Virus record (IMG/VR): IMGVR_UViG_3300004151_000006
Span: 188,001-252,000 of that record
Reading direction: 5' to 3' (one strand)
From: a virus
DNA length: 64,000 nucleotides
Numbering within the stretch: position 1 is the stretch's first letter; each line of letters starts with the position of its first letter. A program made the translations under genes and the position numbers. This document shows positions 1-9,589 of the stretch, one piece after another. The notes beneath the pieces are model-generated. The model was given only the letters and a program-made list of their open reading frames with translations. It searched no databases and was not told the DNA's origin.

Positions 1-1041
1 GCAGATATTTTACCTGTAGATAATATCATCATGACTTCACCCACTCCTGAGATTTATGATATTACACCACGATCCATTAATAGAAATGTAGTGGATAATC
101 CCAATAATGGAACAGTTGATGTGTTTGCTGGTAATCATAGTTTACTACAACGCAATGCGGCAAATCAAAACGGTAATCCTATTATTGATGCGGAGTTTTC
201 TTCTCCTAAACACCATATGCACTGGGTAGTCAATAATCTTCAAAAAGCTATACTTGATGTACACCCACTGGTTGGTAATGAACAGGCTCTTCTCATGCAG
301 GGTAGTGGTACATCTATGGCTGAAACTTCATTTGATAGTTATATGGATGCAGCTTCACCATCTAATTATAATGATCCTTTAAATAGTAATCATCCCATTG
401 CATTTCCAGATATCTTGCGTAGGTATCCTGATCTTGATATTAAAGATTGTCGTGCACCATATGAAACACCTTGGTATACTGATACTGCTAATCAAGGTGA
501 ATCTACTCCTAAGAATGTAGCACAAGCTGTACTCTCATATACTGTACCTTTCCTTCTCAATGAATTTCAGTTGTGTGATGTTTCATTTCGATATGCTAGT
601 TATATGACAGATGGCATTTCTAATATCAAAGGTATGGATCAGCCCGATATGGTCACAAGTATCATCCCCATGGCAGATGAATTTAGATATCAAAAATATC
701 GAATGTTCATTGAACGTATGAAGATCTTGGTATTTCCAATCTTAGAACAAATCGATGGTCCATTTGATCTCATGATGACATGTTCAGTCTCTGGACCCAG
801 TATCATCAATTTACAATATAAAGATTATAATGCAAATAATAACTTTTCAGGTTTTTATGAAACCAATAATCTTTTTGGTGGTATTAATACACCTCTGGTT
901 GGTACAAAACCTATCTTTGAAAATAATGTCAATGAATTGGCTAAACTCAAAGGTTGTATCCTGGAAGCTGCTATGCCCAATCAGCAGTTTTTCACAACAG
1001 ACAATTGGTCTCCAATGACCGATTGGACTAATCTCGAATAG
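1..1041 (+). CDS. Virion-type protein of unknown function, 5' end outside the window
   Basis: The frame is open from the first base, and the first ATG at 31 has no ribosome binding site, so the gene probably starts upstream and about 346 residues of its C-terminal part are seen here. The protein is soluble in appearance, rich in Asn, Pro and Met, with no membrane segment or recognised motif. It sits 14 bases before the next gene and two genes upstream of a baseplate-like protein, so a virion role is inferred from context only. Confidence 0.6.
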   Translation, partial: ADILPVDNIIMTSPTPEIYDITPRSINRNVVDNPNNGTVDVFAGNHSLLQRNAANQNGNPIIDAEFSSPKHHMHWVVNNLQKAILDVHPLVGNEQALLMQGSGTSMAETSFDSYMDAASPSNYNDPLNSNHPIAFPDILRRYPDLDIKDCRAPYETPWYTDTANQGESTPKNVAQAVLSYTVPFLLNEFQLCDVSFRYASYMTDGISNIKGMDQPDMVTSIIPMADEFRYQKYRMFIERMKILVFPILEQIDGPFDLMMTCSVSGPSIINLQYKDYNANNNFSGFYETNNLFGGINTPLVGTKPIFENNVNELAKLKGCILEAAMPNQQFFTTDNWSPMTDWTNLE

Positions 1042-1055
1042 GGGAGACCACATAT

Positions 1056-2669
1056 ATGGAATCATTCACGAGTCAGGATATCACAGATTTTGTTAAACTT
1101 ATTGTTGAAGCTGGTGGTGGGTATTATGTTGATGCTGATAATGTGATTCGAAGAGAGAAGACTAATGATATTTGGTGTATTGAAACAAATGATACTCCTC
1201 CGCGTAAAGTAAAATTGGTGATTTACAATCACAATCAAAAAGATTCAGATGTCATCATGGTCAATCCATTTATTGAAGGTTTGCAAACATCAAAAGAATT
1301 ACAGTGGTTTTATATCACTAAAAATCTTGTAGTGTCTGTGTATCTCAAATTGCTTTATATTAATATTATCAAAGAATGTTTGAAAGTCAAAGCTAATCAA
1401 GAACTTGATAGTAATATTGTGAAACTTATTTCACCCTATTTGGAAATGGTAGATGATAAGATGTATGCTGAAATTGAAACCATCACAGCTAAGATCCACA
1501 CATTCTGTGACATTTATTGGAATGTGAATAAGAAATCTAGTGAACTCAAAGTCAGTGTACTTTCTGAGAATTTTAGAAAATCTTTTGGTAAGAAGATCCG
1601 TCAGAAGACTTGGACATATCTCATTGAAGTGGCAAAAGCTATCTTTGGTACTGATGATCCATCTTCTGTTTATCGAATGAAATCAGATAATCATGGATGT
1701 GCTAAGTTTGAAGCATTCGCTCAAGTGTTCTTGATGGTATTTAAAGCTTATAGACCGTATTTTGTATTGACTCCTGATTTTAAAGCATTTGATTTTGAAG
1801 CTATGGAGAAGCATATCTCCATGATTCCACTTTATTATCATCGTGCTAAAAACCTTGTGTCTCCAGCTATTGTGGATCAAAAGAAAAAAGCTGTAACTCC
1901 AGCCAATCCTCCTTGGAAGCCAGTTCCAGTTATGGCTACCAATGTGGAATACATTCCACCGGCTGCACCAACAGTGGCGACTCCAGTCATTGGGTCTGCT
2001 CTCGGTACTCCGGTGACACCCACTCCAGTACCAGTACAACAAGCTACAATCCCGACAGCACAAGCCACCGTGCCGGCTATCCCTGTGGCAGTACAGCCGA
2101 TGGCTGCACCGACATATATGCAGCCACCTATCTCTGTGGGACATGCTGTCCAGGCTGCTATGATGGCACCCCAGATGATGAACAATATGTGGGGAGGGTA
2201 TCCCCAAAACCCTATGGTACAGCTGCCACCCATGCCCCAGGTGGCAGCTGTGGGCCAAATGGGTGCACCATACGGTAACATGCCCATGATGATGGGACAA
2301 CAGCAGTATCCCATGATGCAGCAGCCTGGAGCAATGCCCACTCTTGGTCAAGCTATGGGAACTGTACCACAGCAACCACAGATGTATCAGCAGCCCATGC
2401 CTGTAGGGTACCCCAATCAAATGGGATATCCCAATATGGGTATGCAGATGCAGCCAAATATGGGACTCATGGGTATGCCGCAACAGCAGCAAATGATGCC
2501 CATGCAGTATCAGGGTATGATGCCCCAACAGGGTATGTATCCTGGTCAATATCCTATGCAGCAGCAGATGATGCCTGCTAGTGATACCATGACGATGTCA
2601 TCAATTGGTGTGCCGATCCGTATGAGTAATAATCCTGATAATAATCGTGCAGCATATAAACGTGGATAA
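1056..2669 (+). CDS. Unknown protein with Pro/Met/Gln-rich C-terminal tail
   Basis: 537 residues; the ATG follows GGGGAGA at a good distance. Residues 1 to about 270 look globular and mostly helical. From about residue 280 the chain becomes low complexity, dominated by Pro, Met, Gln, Gly and Ala, with recurring PMMGQQQ and QQPMP-like runs, and it ends in a short ordered segment. Such tails are usually disordered and may mediate multivalent contacts or condensation; this is inference. Long antisense open frames across the tail are by-products of the biased composition. A strong hairpin terminator follows. It is probably co-transcribed with the upstream gene. No family is recognised. Confidence 0.75.
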   Translation: MESFTSQDITDFVKLIVEAGGGYYVDADNVIRREKTNDIWCIETNDTPPRKVKLVIYNHNQKDSDVIMVNPFIEGLQTSKELQWFYITKNLVVSVYLKLLYINIIKECLKVKANQELDSNIVKLISPYLEMVDDKMYAEIETITAKIHTFCDIYWNVNKKSSELKVSVLSENFRKSFGKKIRQKTWTYLIEVAKAIFGTDDPSSVYRMKSDNHGCAKFEAFAQVFLMVFKAYRPYFVLTPDFKAFDFEAMEKHISMIPLYYHRAKNLVSPAIVDQKKKAVTPANPPWKPVPVMATNVEYIPPAAPTVATPVIGSALGTPVTPTPVPVQQATIPTAQATVPAIPVAVQPMAAPTYMQPPISVGHAVQAAMMAPQMMNNMWGGYPQNPMVQLPPMPQVAAVGQMGAPYGNMPMMMGQQQYPMMQQPGAMPTLGQAMGTVPQQPQMYQQPMPVGYPNQMGYPNMGMQMQPNMGLMGMPQQQQMMPMQYQGMMPQQGMYPGQYPMQQQMMPASDTMTMSSIGVPIRMSNNPDNNRAAYKRG

Positions 2670-2692
2670 TAGATTGATTCATTGATTATTGT

Positions 2693-2729
2693 GCTACAGA
2701 TAGGGAGCCTGGGGCTCCCTATCTGTAGC
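2693..2729 (+). terminator. Hairpin terminator
   Basis: Two 17-base arms (GCTACAGATAGGGAGCC and its complement) enclose a 3-base loop just after the stop codon. A run of T occurs about 20 bases downstream. Confidence 0.8.
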
Positions 2730-2775
2730 TTAAAGAGTATGTACATCTATTTTTTTATAAGGAGAATAAGACATT

Positions 2776-4338
2776 ATGGGAACAGAAAGCGGTACTATCG
2801 GAATAAAGCCATTAAAGCTATCACTGTATTTTGGTACAGCTGCAGCAGATAAAGAATTTAATGGTAGAGAAATCAAAGTTTATATCACAGATTTTCTTCC
2901 TTATCTGAGTGGTAAACTTGAAGCCACTGAAATAACATCAAAAGTTGGTTTAGAAGACGATAGATCTGATGGTGGATCTGGTGAAGCTAAACAAACTAAT
3001 ACTATCACTGCCACATATTCAGATCTATTCACTAATAGAAAGTGGCCACCTGATATACGTAAAGGTGAACAAGTATTTGTTTTCAATGTGGGGGACAGTG
3101 ATACATATTATTGGTTTTCACTTGGTAGAGATGATAAATTAAGGAGATGTGAAAAATTACGTTGGGAAATCTCAGATGATGTGCAATTTATAAAAGAACT
3201 CACCAATGACAATACTTGGTATGTGGAGATGGTTACTTTACCTGATGAAGAAGGTAACCCAGTAAAACAATTTGTTATATCTACTGCTAAATCTGATGGT
3301 GAAGAATTTAGATATTTGATTAGGATTGATGCGATAGCTAATACACTTCAAATCAATGATGATGCCGACAACATGATACTTATGGAATCTAAAGAGAAAC
3401 GTATATTTTTACGTAACACTGATGGTTGTAGTCTTGAATTAAATAAGAAAAATGCTGCTTTAGTTGCTGTAGATGAACTTACTCTTAAAGCTGGAAAATT
3501 GATAGTCTTTGATGGTCCATTATTAGCAGATCAACAAGATACTAAAGATAAAGCAGCTATCAAAATAGCAGATAATATACATTTCACTGCAAATGAATCA
3601 TTTGTCATTACGACACCCATGTTAGGTATACGTGGTCCGAAAAATGAAGATACTGGTGAAGAAGAACAAGTCAATGTGACTATCTGTGGTACACTCCTCA
3701 CCAAGATGTTTGCAGCTATGTGTACGAGTATGGTTAAGTTTGATCCGAGTGCTTGTGGTGAGAATCCATGTGAAGAAATTGACAGTGAAGAAGCCAATAA
3801 TAATGTAGAATCTTTAGTCATGCGATCTATAGCAATGTTTGGTGCAGAAACTAATACCTTAAAGAGCAGTGGACCTGATGAAGGTAACAGACCTGAAGAA
3901 CTCAAAGAAGAATTTGCTGATGGATGGGGAGCTGATGAATTGAGAGATGATTATCATTTCCATGATAGTAATGTACCATCTACAAGTGCTTCTGCTTATA
4001 ATGGTGTTGAAATAGATATAAATACTGCAAGTTGTAGTGAAACTGGTAATGAAAAAAACAGTGTAGATACTGAATCTGGTAGACACTTGGCTGCATGGGA
4101 TCAAATCACTTCAGCTTTAGATAGAAATTCTGTAGCCATTCAAAATATTCGTGAAGCCATTGATAGACTAGCTGAAGTAGTATTGGATACGAGTGATGGT
4201 TCTAATCCAGAAAAGCAATCTTCATATATGGATATATTAAATGAGATTAAACAAAAGACTGAATATGCCGATAAACTCGGTGTAGAAGCGAGAGTTCTTG
4301 GTGTCAATAGTTTTGTAAAAAATGGTCACACTGGATAA
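2776..4338 (+). CDS. Baseplate hub/spike-like virion protein (candidate)
   Basis: 520 residues, start ATG preceded by AAGGAGAATAAGAC. Residues about 80-125 contain KGEQVFVFNVGDSDTYYW followed by a short turn and SLGRDD, a pattern resembling the OB-fold of phage baseplate hub or spike proteins. Residues about 170-290 form short alternating beta strands (ILMESKEKRIFLRN, SLELNKK, ELTLKAGKLIVF) of the type that builds beta-helical spikes. The C-terminal 200 residues are acidic and helical. The role, assembly of the membrane-piercing tail tip, is inferred from these patterns. Family assignment is tentative; a structure prediction would settle it. Confidence 0.5.
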   Translation: MGTESGTIGIKPLKLSLYFGTAAADKEFNGREIKVYITDFLPYLSGKLEATEITSKVGLEDDRSDGGSGEAKQTNTITATYSDLFTNRKWPPDIRKGEQVFVFNVGDSDTYYWFSLGRDDKLRRCEKLRWEISDDVQFIKELTNDNTWYVEMVTLPDEEGNPVKQFVISTAKSDGEEFRYLIRIDAIANTLQINDDADNMILMESKEKRIFLRNTDGCSLELNKKNAALVAVDELTLKAGKLIVFDGPLLADQQDTKDKAAIKIADNIHFTANESFVITTPMLGIRGPKNEDTGEEEQVNVTICGTLLTKMFAAMCTSMVKFDPSACGENPCEEIDSEEANNNVESLVMRSIAMFGAETNTLKSSGPDEGNRPEELKEEFADGWGADELRDDYHFHDSNVPSTSASAYNGVEIDINTASCSETGNEKNSVDTESGRHLAAWDQITSALDRNSVAIQNIREAIDRLAEVVLDTSDGSNPEKQSSYMDILNEIKQKTEYADKLGVEARVLGVNSFVKNGHTG

Positions 4339-4349
4339 AGGGAGGATAC

Positions 4350-4925
4350 ATGCTTTTTAAACCAAAACAAATATCTAAAGATTATACATTCATTTTAAAA
4401 GATGTTATCTATTCTTTAGAATATCCAACTATAAAGTTTACACAACAATATGAAACAATGGCACCTATTTTAAAATCATGGATCAATGATGAGTGGCATA
4501 TCATTAGTGCTAATCTTGGTATCCCAATTCAAAATAGAGTATTGGTACAATTTGCTAAAATAGTAATAAGACATATAGCCAAACCTGAATATCGTGAGTA
4601 TCTTAGAAAGGTGAGTCAAGATCCTAATGGTTTTACTACTTTTAGTAGATTCATGGACATAATTGGTATGATTCATATTGCATGTGAACCAAAGTTTTTA
4701 GATATATTACGTATACGTTTTTTAAAATCACACATAGATGATGTGTATGGTAAGATGTATAATGGAGAGGAGCCAGAGCTCCTCCCCACTGCTGAAGACT
4801 GGATCAGTTGTATGGAAGAATTTCCATGGGTATGGATCATACCACATATTCAAGTTTTGTTTTATGGCGATAGTAATATACAAACTCAATTCAACGTTTT
4901 ATACCAGCAGCAATTACGGCCTTAA
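4350..4925 (+). CDS. Unknown protein, 191 aa
   Basis: Starts 11 bases after the previous stop with AGGGAGGATAC before the ATG, so it is probably in the same operon. Mostly helical, no Cys cluster, signal peptide or membrane segment. Its last 35 bases overlap the 3' end of a convergent minus-strand gene. Position between virion genes and RNA polymerase genes gives no firm clue to function. Confidence 0.7.
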   Translation: MLFKPKQISKDYTFILKDVIYSLEYPTIKFTQQYETMAPILKSWINDEWHIISANLGIPIQNRVLVQFAKIVIRHIAKPEYREYLRKVSQDPNGFTTFSRFMDIIGMIHIACEPKFLDILRIRFLKSHIDDVYGKMYNGEEPELLPTAEDWISCMEEFPWVWIIPHIQVLFYGDSNIQTQFNVLYQQQLRP

Positions 4926-5256
4926 AAATACTAAGTAATTTATCGATATAACTAGTATCCGGTATACGAACATTAGTATTTAATTGATTAAAATCCATAT
5001 CAGAAACTAATTCATTGATAAACATAAATATCCAAATATATTTAGGATCTTTAATATTGTGATTTTCTTTTAAATAGAGTTCTGGTCTAAAGAGATATTG
5101 TTCCATATCTTCAGGAGTGATAATAACTTTAGTTGAATTATCCAATATTAATTGTTTATGATCTTGAATATAAATACGCCAATCTTCATAAGCTTGATTG
5201 TATTTTGATATATAGTTATTGAGTCTATCTGATAATTTGATCTGATCTAAAGCCAT
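4891..5256 (-). CDS. Unknown protein on the opposite strand, 121 aa
   Basis: The start is set by GGAGGAAATACC directly before the ATG (minus strand, 5256), giving a product beginning MALDQIKL; a longer frame from 5274 would put this site inside the gene. It is helical with several Trp and Tyr residues and has no recognised domain. It is the only minus-strand gene in this part of the window and its 3' end overlaps the plus-strand neighbour by 35 bases. No terminator separates the two convergent genes. Confidence 0.65.
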   Translation of the reverse strand: MALDQIKLSDRLNNYISKYNQAYEDWRIYIQDHKQLILDNSTKVIITPEDMEQYLFRPELYLKENHNIKDPKYIWIFMFINELVSDMDFNQLNTNVRIPDTSYIDKLLSIFKAVIAAGIKR

Positions 5257-5303
5257 GGTATTTCCTCCATACAATAGTGGATTTTATTCATCAAATATGT
5301 ACA

Positions 5304-5313
5304 TATATATTAC
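5304..5313 (+). promoter_or_regulatory. TATATATTAC promoter-like box upstream of polymerase beta-C
   Basis: TATATATTAC exactly contains TATATTAC, the early promoter core known for phiKZ-like phages. It lies 33 bases before the GGAGG-linked TTG start at 5346, which supports that start over the ATG at 5277 upstream of the box. Confidence 0.6.
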
Positions 5314-5345
5314 ATCTAAGAGACAATATAAAGGAGGAATCACAC

Positions 5346-7592
5346 TTGTTAGAACCGGACTCCTTTTGTGGGAATTGTACGGTAGATTTAAGGTTTGTTG
5401 GTATTGGTCCACTCTTATCACCACTTTCAGAGACAGATTCATCCCAACGACTCATGATGTATGGGGCACATTTGCCCCAAGCTATGATCCTTAGTGGATC
5501 TGAAGCACCAGAAATTGGTACAGGTTTTGAATTGTTAGTTGGAAAATATGAATTCAATCCTTCTAAACGTGATAACGATATTCAGATTTTAGCTGCTATT
5601 AGAAAATATATCCCAGAGTGTGGACCATGTCCTATCAAATCAAATTCTAATCCACTCACTACTGTTATCTATCGTGACAATAAAACTGGTGAAGTAAATT
5701 ATTTTGAATTACATAAATATACAAAAGGTAGTGATGGGCATGGTTATGAAAATCAATTGATGAATACACATCTTCTTAGTAAAGACAACTATGTTCCCAA
5801 AGAAGTACAATTTCAAACTTCTCCATGTCATAAAGATAACATGTATGGTGTTGGTCTTAATGTAAAAACTGCTTATATATCTTTAGAATCAATCACTGAT
5901 GATGCATTTGTGATCAGTGAATCATTAGCTAAGAGATGTCAATCTACAGCTATTCGTACTGTCAACTTTCAAGTAGGAATTAATAAAATCCCACTTAATC
6001 TATATGGAAATGAAAGTGAATATAAATTTATGCCTGATATTGGTGAAGCAGTGAGATCTGATGGTATCCTTTGTGGATTTAGAGAACCAGATTCAGTGTC
6101 TTATGCATCTGATACTCAATTTGATGCACTTTCTAGGATTCAACCATTACATGATACTTTATATTTTGCACAACATCCAGAAGGTGTGGTGATTGATATT
6201 AATATTTATGTAAATAAGAAACATAAGATCCCCAGAAAGATCTATGATCAGATTCAAAAATATCAAGATCAGAATCATCGATATCACATGTCTATCATTG
6301 AAGCGTATAATGAAGCTAAACAGCGTGGATATCCCATTTCATATGCATTCAATACATTAGTGACACGTAGTTATGCATTACTTCGTGCAGATGGTCGCGG
6401 AAAGATCCCTGGACTTACGGCTAAACCAAATATTACACTCATTCAAAAGAAAGACCCCATTGAGTTCTTATCTATATCTGTAACTTATATGTATCCTAAT
6501 GAAGTAGCTGCTGGATATAAATTTACTGGACAATGTGGTGATAAGGGTGTTGCGTGTATTATATTACCAGATGATGAGATGCCCATGGATAGATATGGTG
6601 TACGTGCAGATATGATACTTGATCCCGCATCAGTATTTAACCGTATGAATCCAGGACAGCTATATATTCAAGAACTCACTAGAAAGAATTTATTTATGCG
6701 TTGGCGTTTGCATCATATGCGTAATGGTGGAGACATTTATCAACCATTTTCATTTCAATTGCCTGATGGTAGTATGAGTGATCCAGTACCACCCATCGCA
6801 TCCGATATAGTAGTCAATTCACCATATGATTTGTTATTGCAATATTTTCACGATATGAATCCAAAATATGCAGAGATGGTAAAAGCTAATATGCAATCTT
6901 CTATGGATATTGAAAATCTTCTTAATGAAAGTATTAATCATGGTATTTATTTAATCATGCCACCGTTTTTAAAACACACTAAACCTGAATGGTTTTTAGA
7001 AATGGATAGAAGATATCCTTCACCGGCTACTTCAGTACTTATCACTACTAACAGACGTGATGGTAGAAAGAAATATGATTGGACTATCAGTCCAATAACT
7101 ATTGGTTTAAAATATGTATATTGTTTGTGTAAGATTCCACAACTTAAATCTTCTGGTCCCGGATATATCAATCAACACAAGACACCAATTCATCCTTCTA
7201 CACATGCTAAGTTACAATATCCTATTTCACAGACACCAGTGCGTGATGGGGAAGATGAAGTACGTAATAAATCTATGGCAGCAGGGCCTGCACCAGTAGC
7301 ACGTATGATAGCATTACACGCTAATAGTCCAGATGGACTTACTGCACTTATGGAGAATTTAATCTATAATAAGCATCCAACTAAGATCAATCGAATCCCA
7401 ATGACTACCCGTGAACTCATCAATACAAATTGTATCAATATGACTACACAGCATTTGTTTAGTACATTTGGTGTAGACATTTTACAGCAAGTTGGTCCTG
7501 GTGAATCGAGATATGATAGTTATATGGAGTATCTCAATATGGTCAATGGGGGAGTCATCGATGATCGAAGTGGCTTACAGTCAGATAGTTGA
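5346..7592 (+). CDS. RNA polymerase beta subunit, C-terminal half
   Basis: 748 residues. The start is taken as TTG because AAAGGAGGAATCACAC precedes it and the promoter-like box lies between it and the upstream in-frame ATG. The product matches the C-terminal half of bacterial beta: around residues 180-205 TAYISLESITDDAFVISE corresponds to the NFEDSI region. Around residues 390-450 YKFTGQCGDKGV, then DEMPMDRYG and NRMNPGQLY, correspond to the catalytic GDKxxGRHGNKGV segment, with both active-site lysines visible. This is a phage multi-subunit RNA polymerase chain that needs a separate beta N-terminal partner. It overlaps the beta-prime C-terminal gene by 32 bases. The order resembles phiKZ gp71-73/gp74 of the non-virion polymerase, but the assignment to the virion or non-virion enzyme is inference. 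Confidence 0.9.
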   Translation: MLEPDSFCGNCTVDLRFVGIGPLLSPLSETDSSQRLMMYGAHLPQAMILSGSEAPEIGTGFELLVGKYEFNPSKRDNDIQILAAIRKYIPECGPCPIKSNSNPLTTVIYRDNKTGEVNYFELHKYTKGSDGHGYENQLMNTHLLSKDNYVPKEVQFQTSPCHKDNMYGVGLNVKTAYISLESITDDAFVISESLAKRCQSTAIRTVNFQVGINKIPLNLYGNESEYKFMPDIGEAVRSDGILCGFREPDSVSYASDTQFDALSRIQPLHDTLYFAQHPEGVVIDINIYVNKKHKIPRKIYDQIQKYQDQNHRYHMSIIEAYNEAKQRGYPISYAFNTLVTRSYALLRADGRGKIPGLTAKPNITLIQKKDPIEFLSISVTYMYPNEVAAGYKFTGQCGDKGVACIILPDDEMPMDRYGVRADMILDPASVFNRMNPGQLYIQELTRKNLFMRWRLHHMRNGGDIYQPFSFQLPDGSMSDPVPPIASDIVVNSPYDLLLQYFHDMNPKYAEMVKANMQSSMDIENLLNESINHGIYLIMPPFLKHTKPEWFLEMDRRYPSPATSVLITTNRRDGRKKYDWTISPITIGLKYVYCLCKIPQLKSSGPGYINQHKTPIHPSTHAKLQYPISQTPVRDGEDEVRNKSMAAGPAPVARMIALHANSPDGLTALMENLIYNKHPTKINRIPMTTRELINTNCINMTTQHLFSTFGVDILQQVGPGESRYDSYMEYLNMVNGGVIDDRSGLQSDS

Positions 7593-9501
7593 TCCACAGA
7601 CTCCATATTGGCTCATGGAACAACAGGGTATAGCTAAACAGCAAATCATACTTCAACTATCCGATGGTGCAGTCAAAATGTATGCACCCGATGCGATCAT
7701 CAATATGCTCTTGTGGCAAATATTTGTAAAGTTTAATATACCAATCAAGATCGAACATATTCAACCACGCATGCCACTTAATTCAAATAATCTAGCTAAG
7801 ATGCTCACCACTATTCACAATGAAGTAGCATTTATATATCCAGAAAAAGAATTTGAAAGAAAAGATGCTGTATTTACTACTATCAGTAATCTATATAATT
7901 TTATTGTAGAAGAACTCAATGCATATGTATCGAGTATTTCAGCACTTGATCTTTGTAAGATAATCACAGATCCAAAAGTAGTAGCTCTTAAGAAATCCAT
8001 GAATCTCAATACTGAATTGGGCACTGATGTCATTGAACAAAAAATCAATATAGCTAGTGTGGAATTACTTAGATTATTGGGTACTGAAGGTGAACTTTCC
8101 AATCAAACACTTCTTATTTATCAACAGACTGGTACTCTCAATAAGTTCCAAGTACCACAAATGTTATTAGCATATGGTCCACGTACTGATGTAGATGATG
8201 TCATTATTAGATACCCAGTACTTGATTGTGCAGTAGAAGGACTGGGTGATATTAAAGCTTTTGCTATTGAGTCTCTTTCTGCTAAGAAATCTGCATTTTA
8301 TAATAGAGTGGCTGTCACTGAATCTCAGTATACTGGACGTAAGCAGCATATCTTAGCATCATCCATTACTACCATTTATCCTGGTGACTGTGGTACATCA
8401 CTGACTGTAAAATTCTTGATCCATGAGAAAAATTATAAAGCTGTAGTTGGTAAGAATTTCATCAAAGATGGTGTAATGTATACTTTCAGAGAAGAGAATG
8501 AAGTTAAACCTTATATTGGACAATATGTAGAATTGCGTAGCCCATTGGTATGTAGATATCAAGATGGATATTGTTCAGTATGTGGTGGTCTCATTACTAG
8601 AAATATCAATAAGAAAATCAATGCTGGTATCTTAGCATCTATTGCAGTATTTGAGCCAACTACTCAGCGTATCTTATCTGCTAAACATTTAGTGAAAACA
8701 AGTTCACAAGTATATGACGTACCAGTAGAAGCCGCAGAATACTTTACTAGACTTAGTGCTGACATGATCTGTTGGACTACAGCCCTACATACTAAGTTAA
8801 AAGATTTATCTATGGGTGTTTCTAATAAAGATCTACCTGCTGGATCACTTACTGATATTCAGCATATTACCATGAACAAAAACTTAGATGAGGCGAAATA
8901 TAGTAATATCACCAATATCATACTCAGAGTCAATGCTACTGGTGAAGTATTCACTATTCCTTTAATGAATAATAATCAGTGCCCATTTTTCACTAAAGAA
9001 ATGCTTATGTATTTGCGCGATAGATATAAAGACATTGTAGCTGATGGGAATATGTATTGGTTACCTTTAGATGGTACACATCAGTTTCCAATATTTAAGT
9101 CTACAGTGATCAATGATAACATGATGCTCTTTGTGAAATCTGTGAAAGATTGTTTAGAAAGTAACATTGACAGTTATACTTCAGTATCATGTGCATTGAG
9201 AGATTTTTCTGATATAGTTTATTCTAAGGTGGACAATGCTGCACTCATGCATCTTGAAGTATTACTTAAAGCATACTTGATTAGTTCACCACTTGATTAT
9301 CGTATCCCAGTAGTGACAGATCCTGAGAATGTGAGATTTCAAACTCTTAAAAATGTCATAGCAAATAGATCCATTGGACAGAAGTTTGCACATGAATGTT
9401 TGGGTATCTATCTCGGTAATCCTACCGTGTATCTGGTACCTAAGCAAGGATCGGTCTTTGACATCTATGTGGGGATCATTGGTCCAAAGCAAGCTGCATA
9501 G
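7561..9501 (+). CDS. RNA polymerase beta-prime subunit, C-terminal half
   Basis: 646 residues; GGGGGAG lies before the ATG at 7561, inside the end of the beta-C gene, so translation is probably coupled. Around residues 340-385 the sequence CRYQDGYCSVCGGLI, then AGILASIAVFEPTTQRILS, corresponds to the bacterial beta-prime segment TRxGVCAKCYG...VGxIAAQSIGEPGTQLT, which lies after the bridge helix and trigger loop region. The N-terminal catalytic half with the NADFDGD motif is not in this protein and is not seen elsewhere in the window, consistent with split beta-prime genes of giant phages. It would assemble with beta-C, beta-N and beta-prime-N to transcribe phage promoters in the host cell or from the virion. 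Confidence 0.9.
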   Translation: MIEVAYSQIVDPQTPYWLMEQQGIAKQQIILQLSDGAVKMYAPDAIINMLLWQIFVKFNIPIKIEHIQPRMPLNSNNLAKMLTTIHNEVAFIYPEKEFERKDAVFTTISNLYNFIVEELNAYVSSISALDLCKIITDPKVVALKKSMNLNTELGTDVIEQKINIASVELLRLLGTEGELSNQTLLIYQQTGTLNKFQVPQMLLAYGPRTDVDDVIIRYPVLDCAVEGLGDIKAFAIESLSAKKSAFYNRVAVTESQYTGRKQHILASSITTIYPGDCGTSLTVKFLIHEKNYKAVVGKNFIKDGVMYTFREENEVKPYIGQYVELRSPLVCRYQDGYCSVCGGLITRNINKKINAGILASIAVFEPTTQRILSAKHLVKTSSQVYDVPVEAAEYFTRLSADMICWTTALHTKLKDLSMGVSNKDLPAGSLTDIQHITMNKNLDEAKYSNITNIILRVNATGEVFTIPLMNNNQCPFFTKEMLMYLRDRYKDIVADGNMYWLPLDGTHQFPIFKSTVINDNMMLFVKSVKDCLESNIDSYTSVSCALRDFSDIVYSKVDNAALMHLEVLLKAYLISSPLDYRIPVVTDPENVRFQTLKNVIANRSIGQKFAHECLGIYLGNPTVYLVPKQGSVFDIYVGIIGPKQAA

Positions 9502-9538
9502 CTTGATTCCTTTATATTGGCAGGGGCGTTGAAGTACC

Positions 9539-9563
9539 AGGGGATCCCCAAAAGGGATCCCCT
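9539..9563 (+). terminator. Hairpin terminator
   Basis: AGGGGATCCC and GGGATCCCCT arms flank a CAAAA loop, about 40 bases after the beta-prime stop and just before the next gene. Confidence 0.65.
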
Positions 9564-9589
9564 ATCTCTACTCTATGGTTGGAGGTGTT

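Noticed and set aside
1683-2549. Long antisense frame opposite the Pro/Met/Gln-rich gene
   Set aside because: It arises from the biased codons of the low-complexity tail, has no binding site and lies fully inside a well-supported gene.
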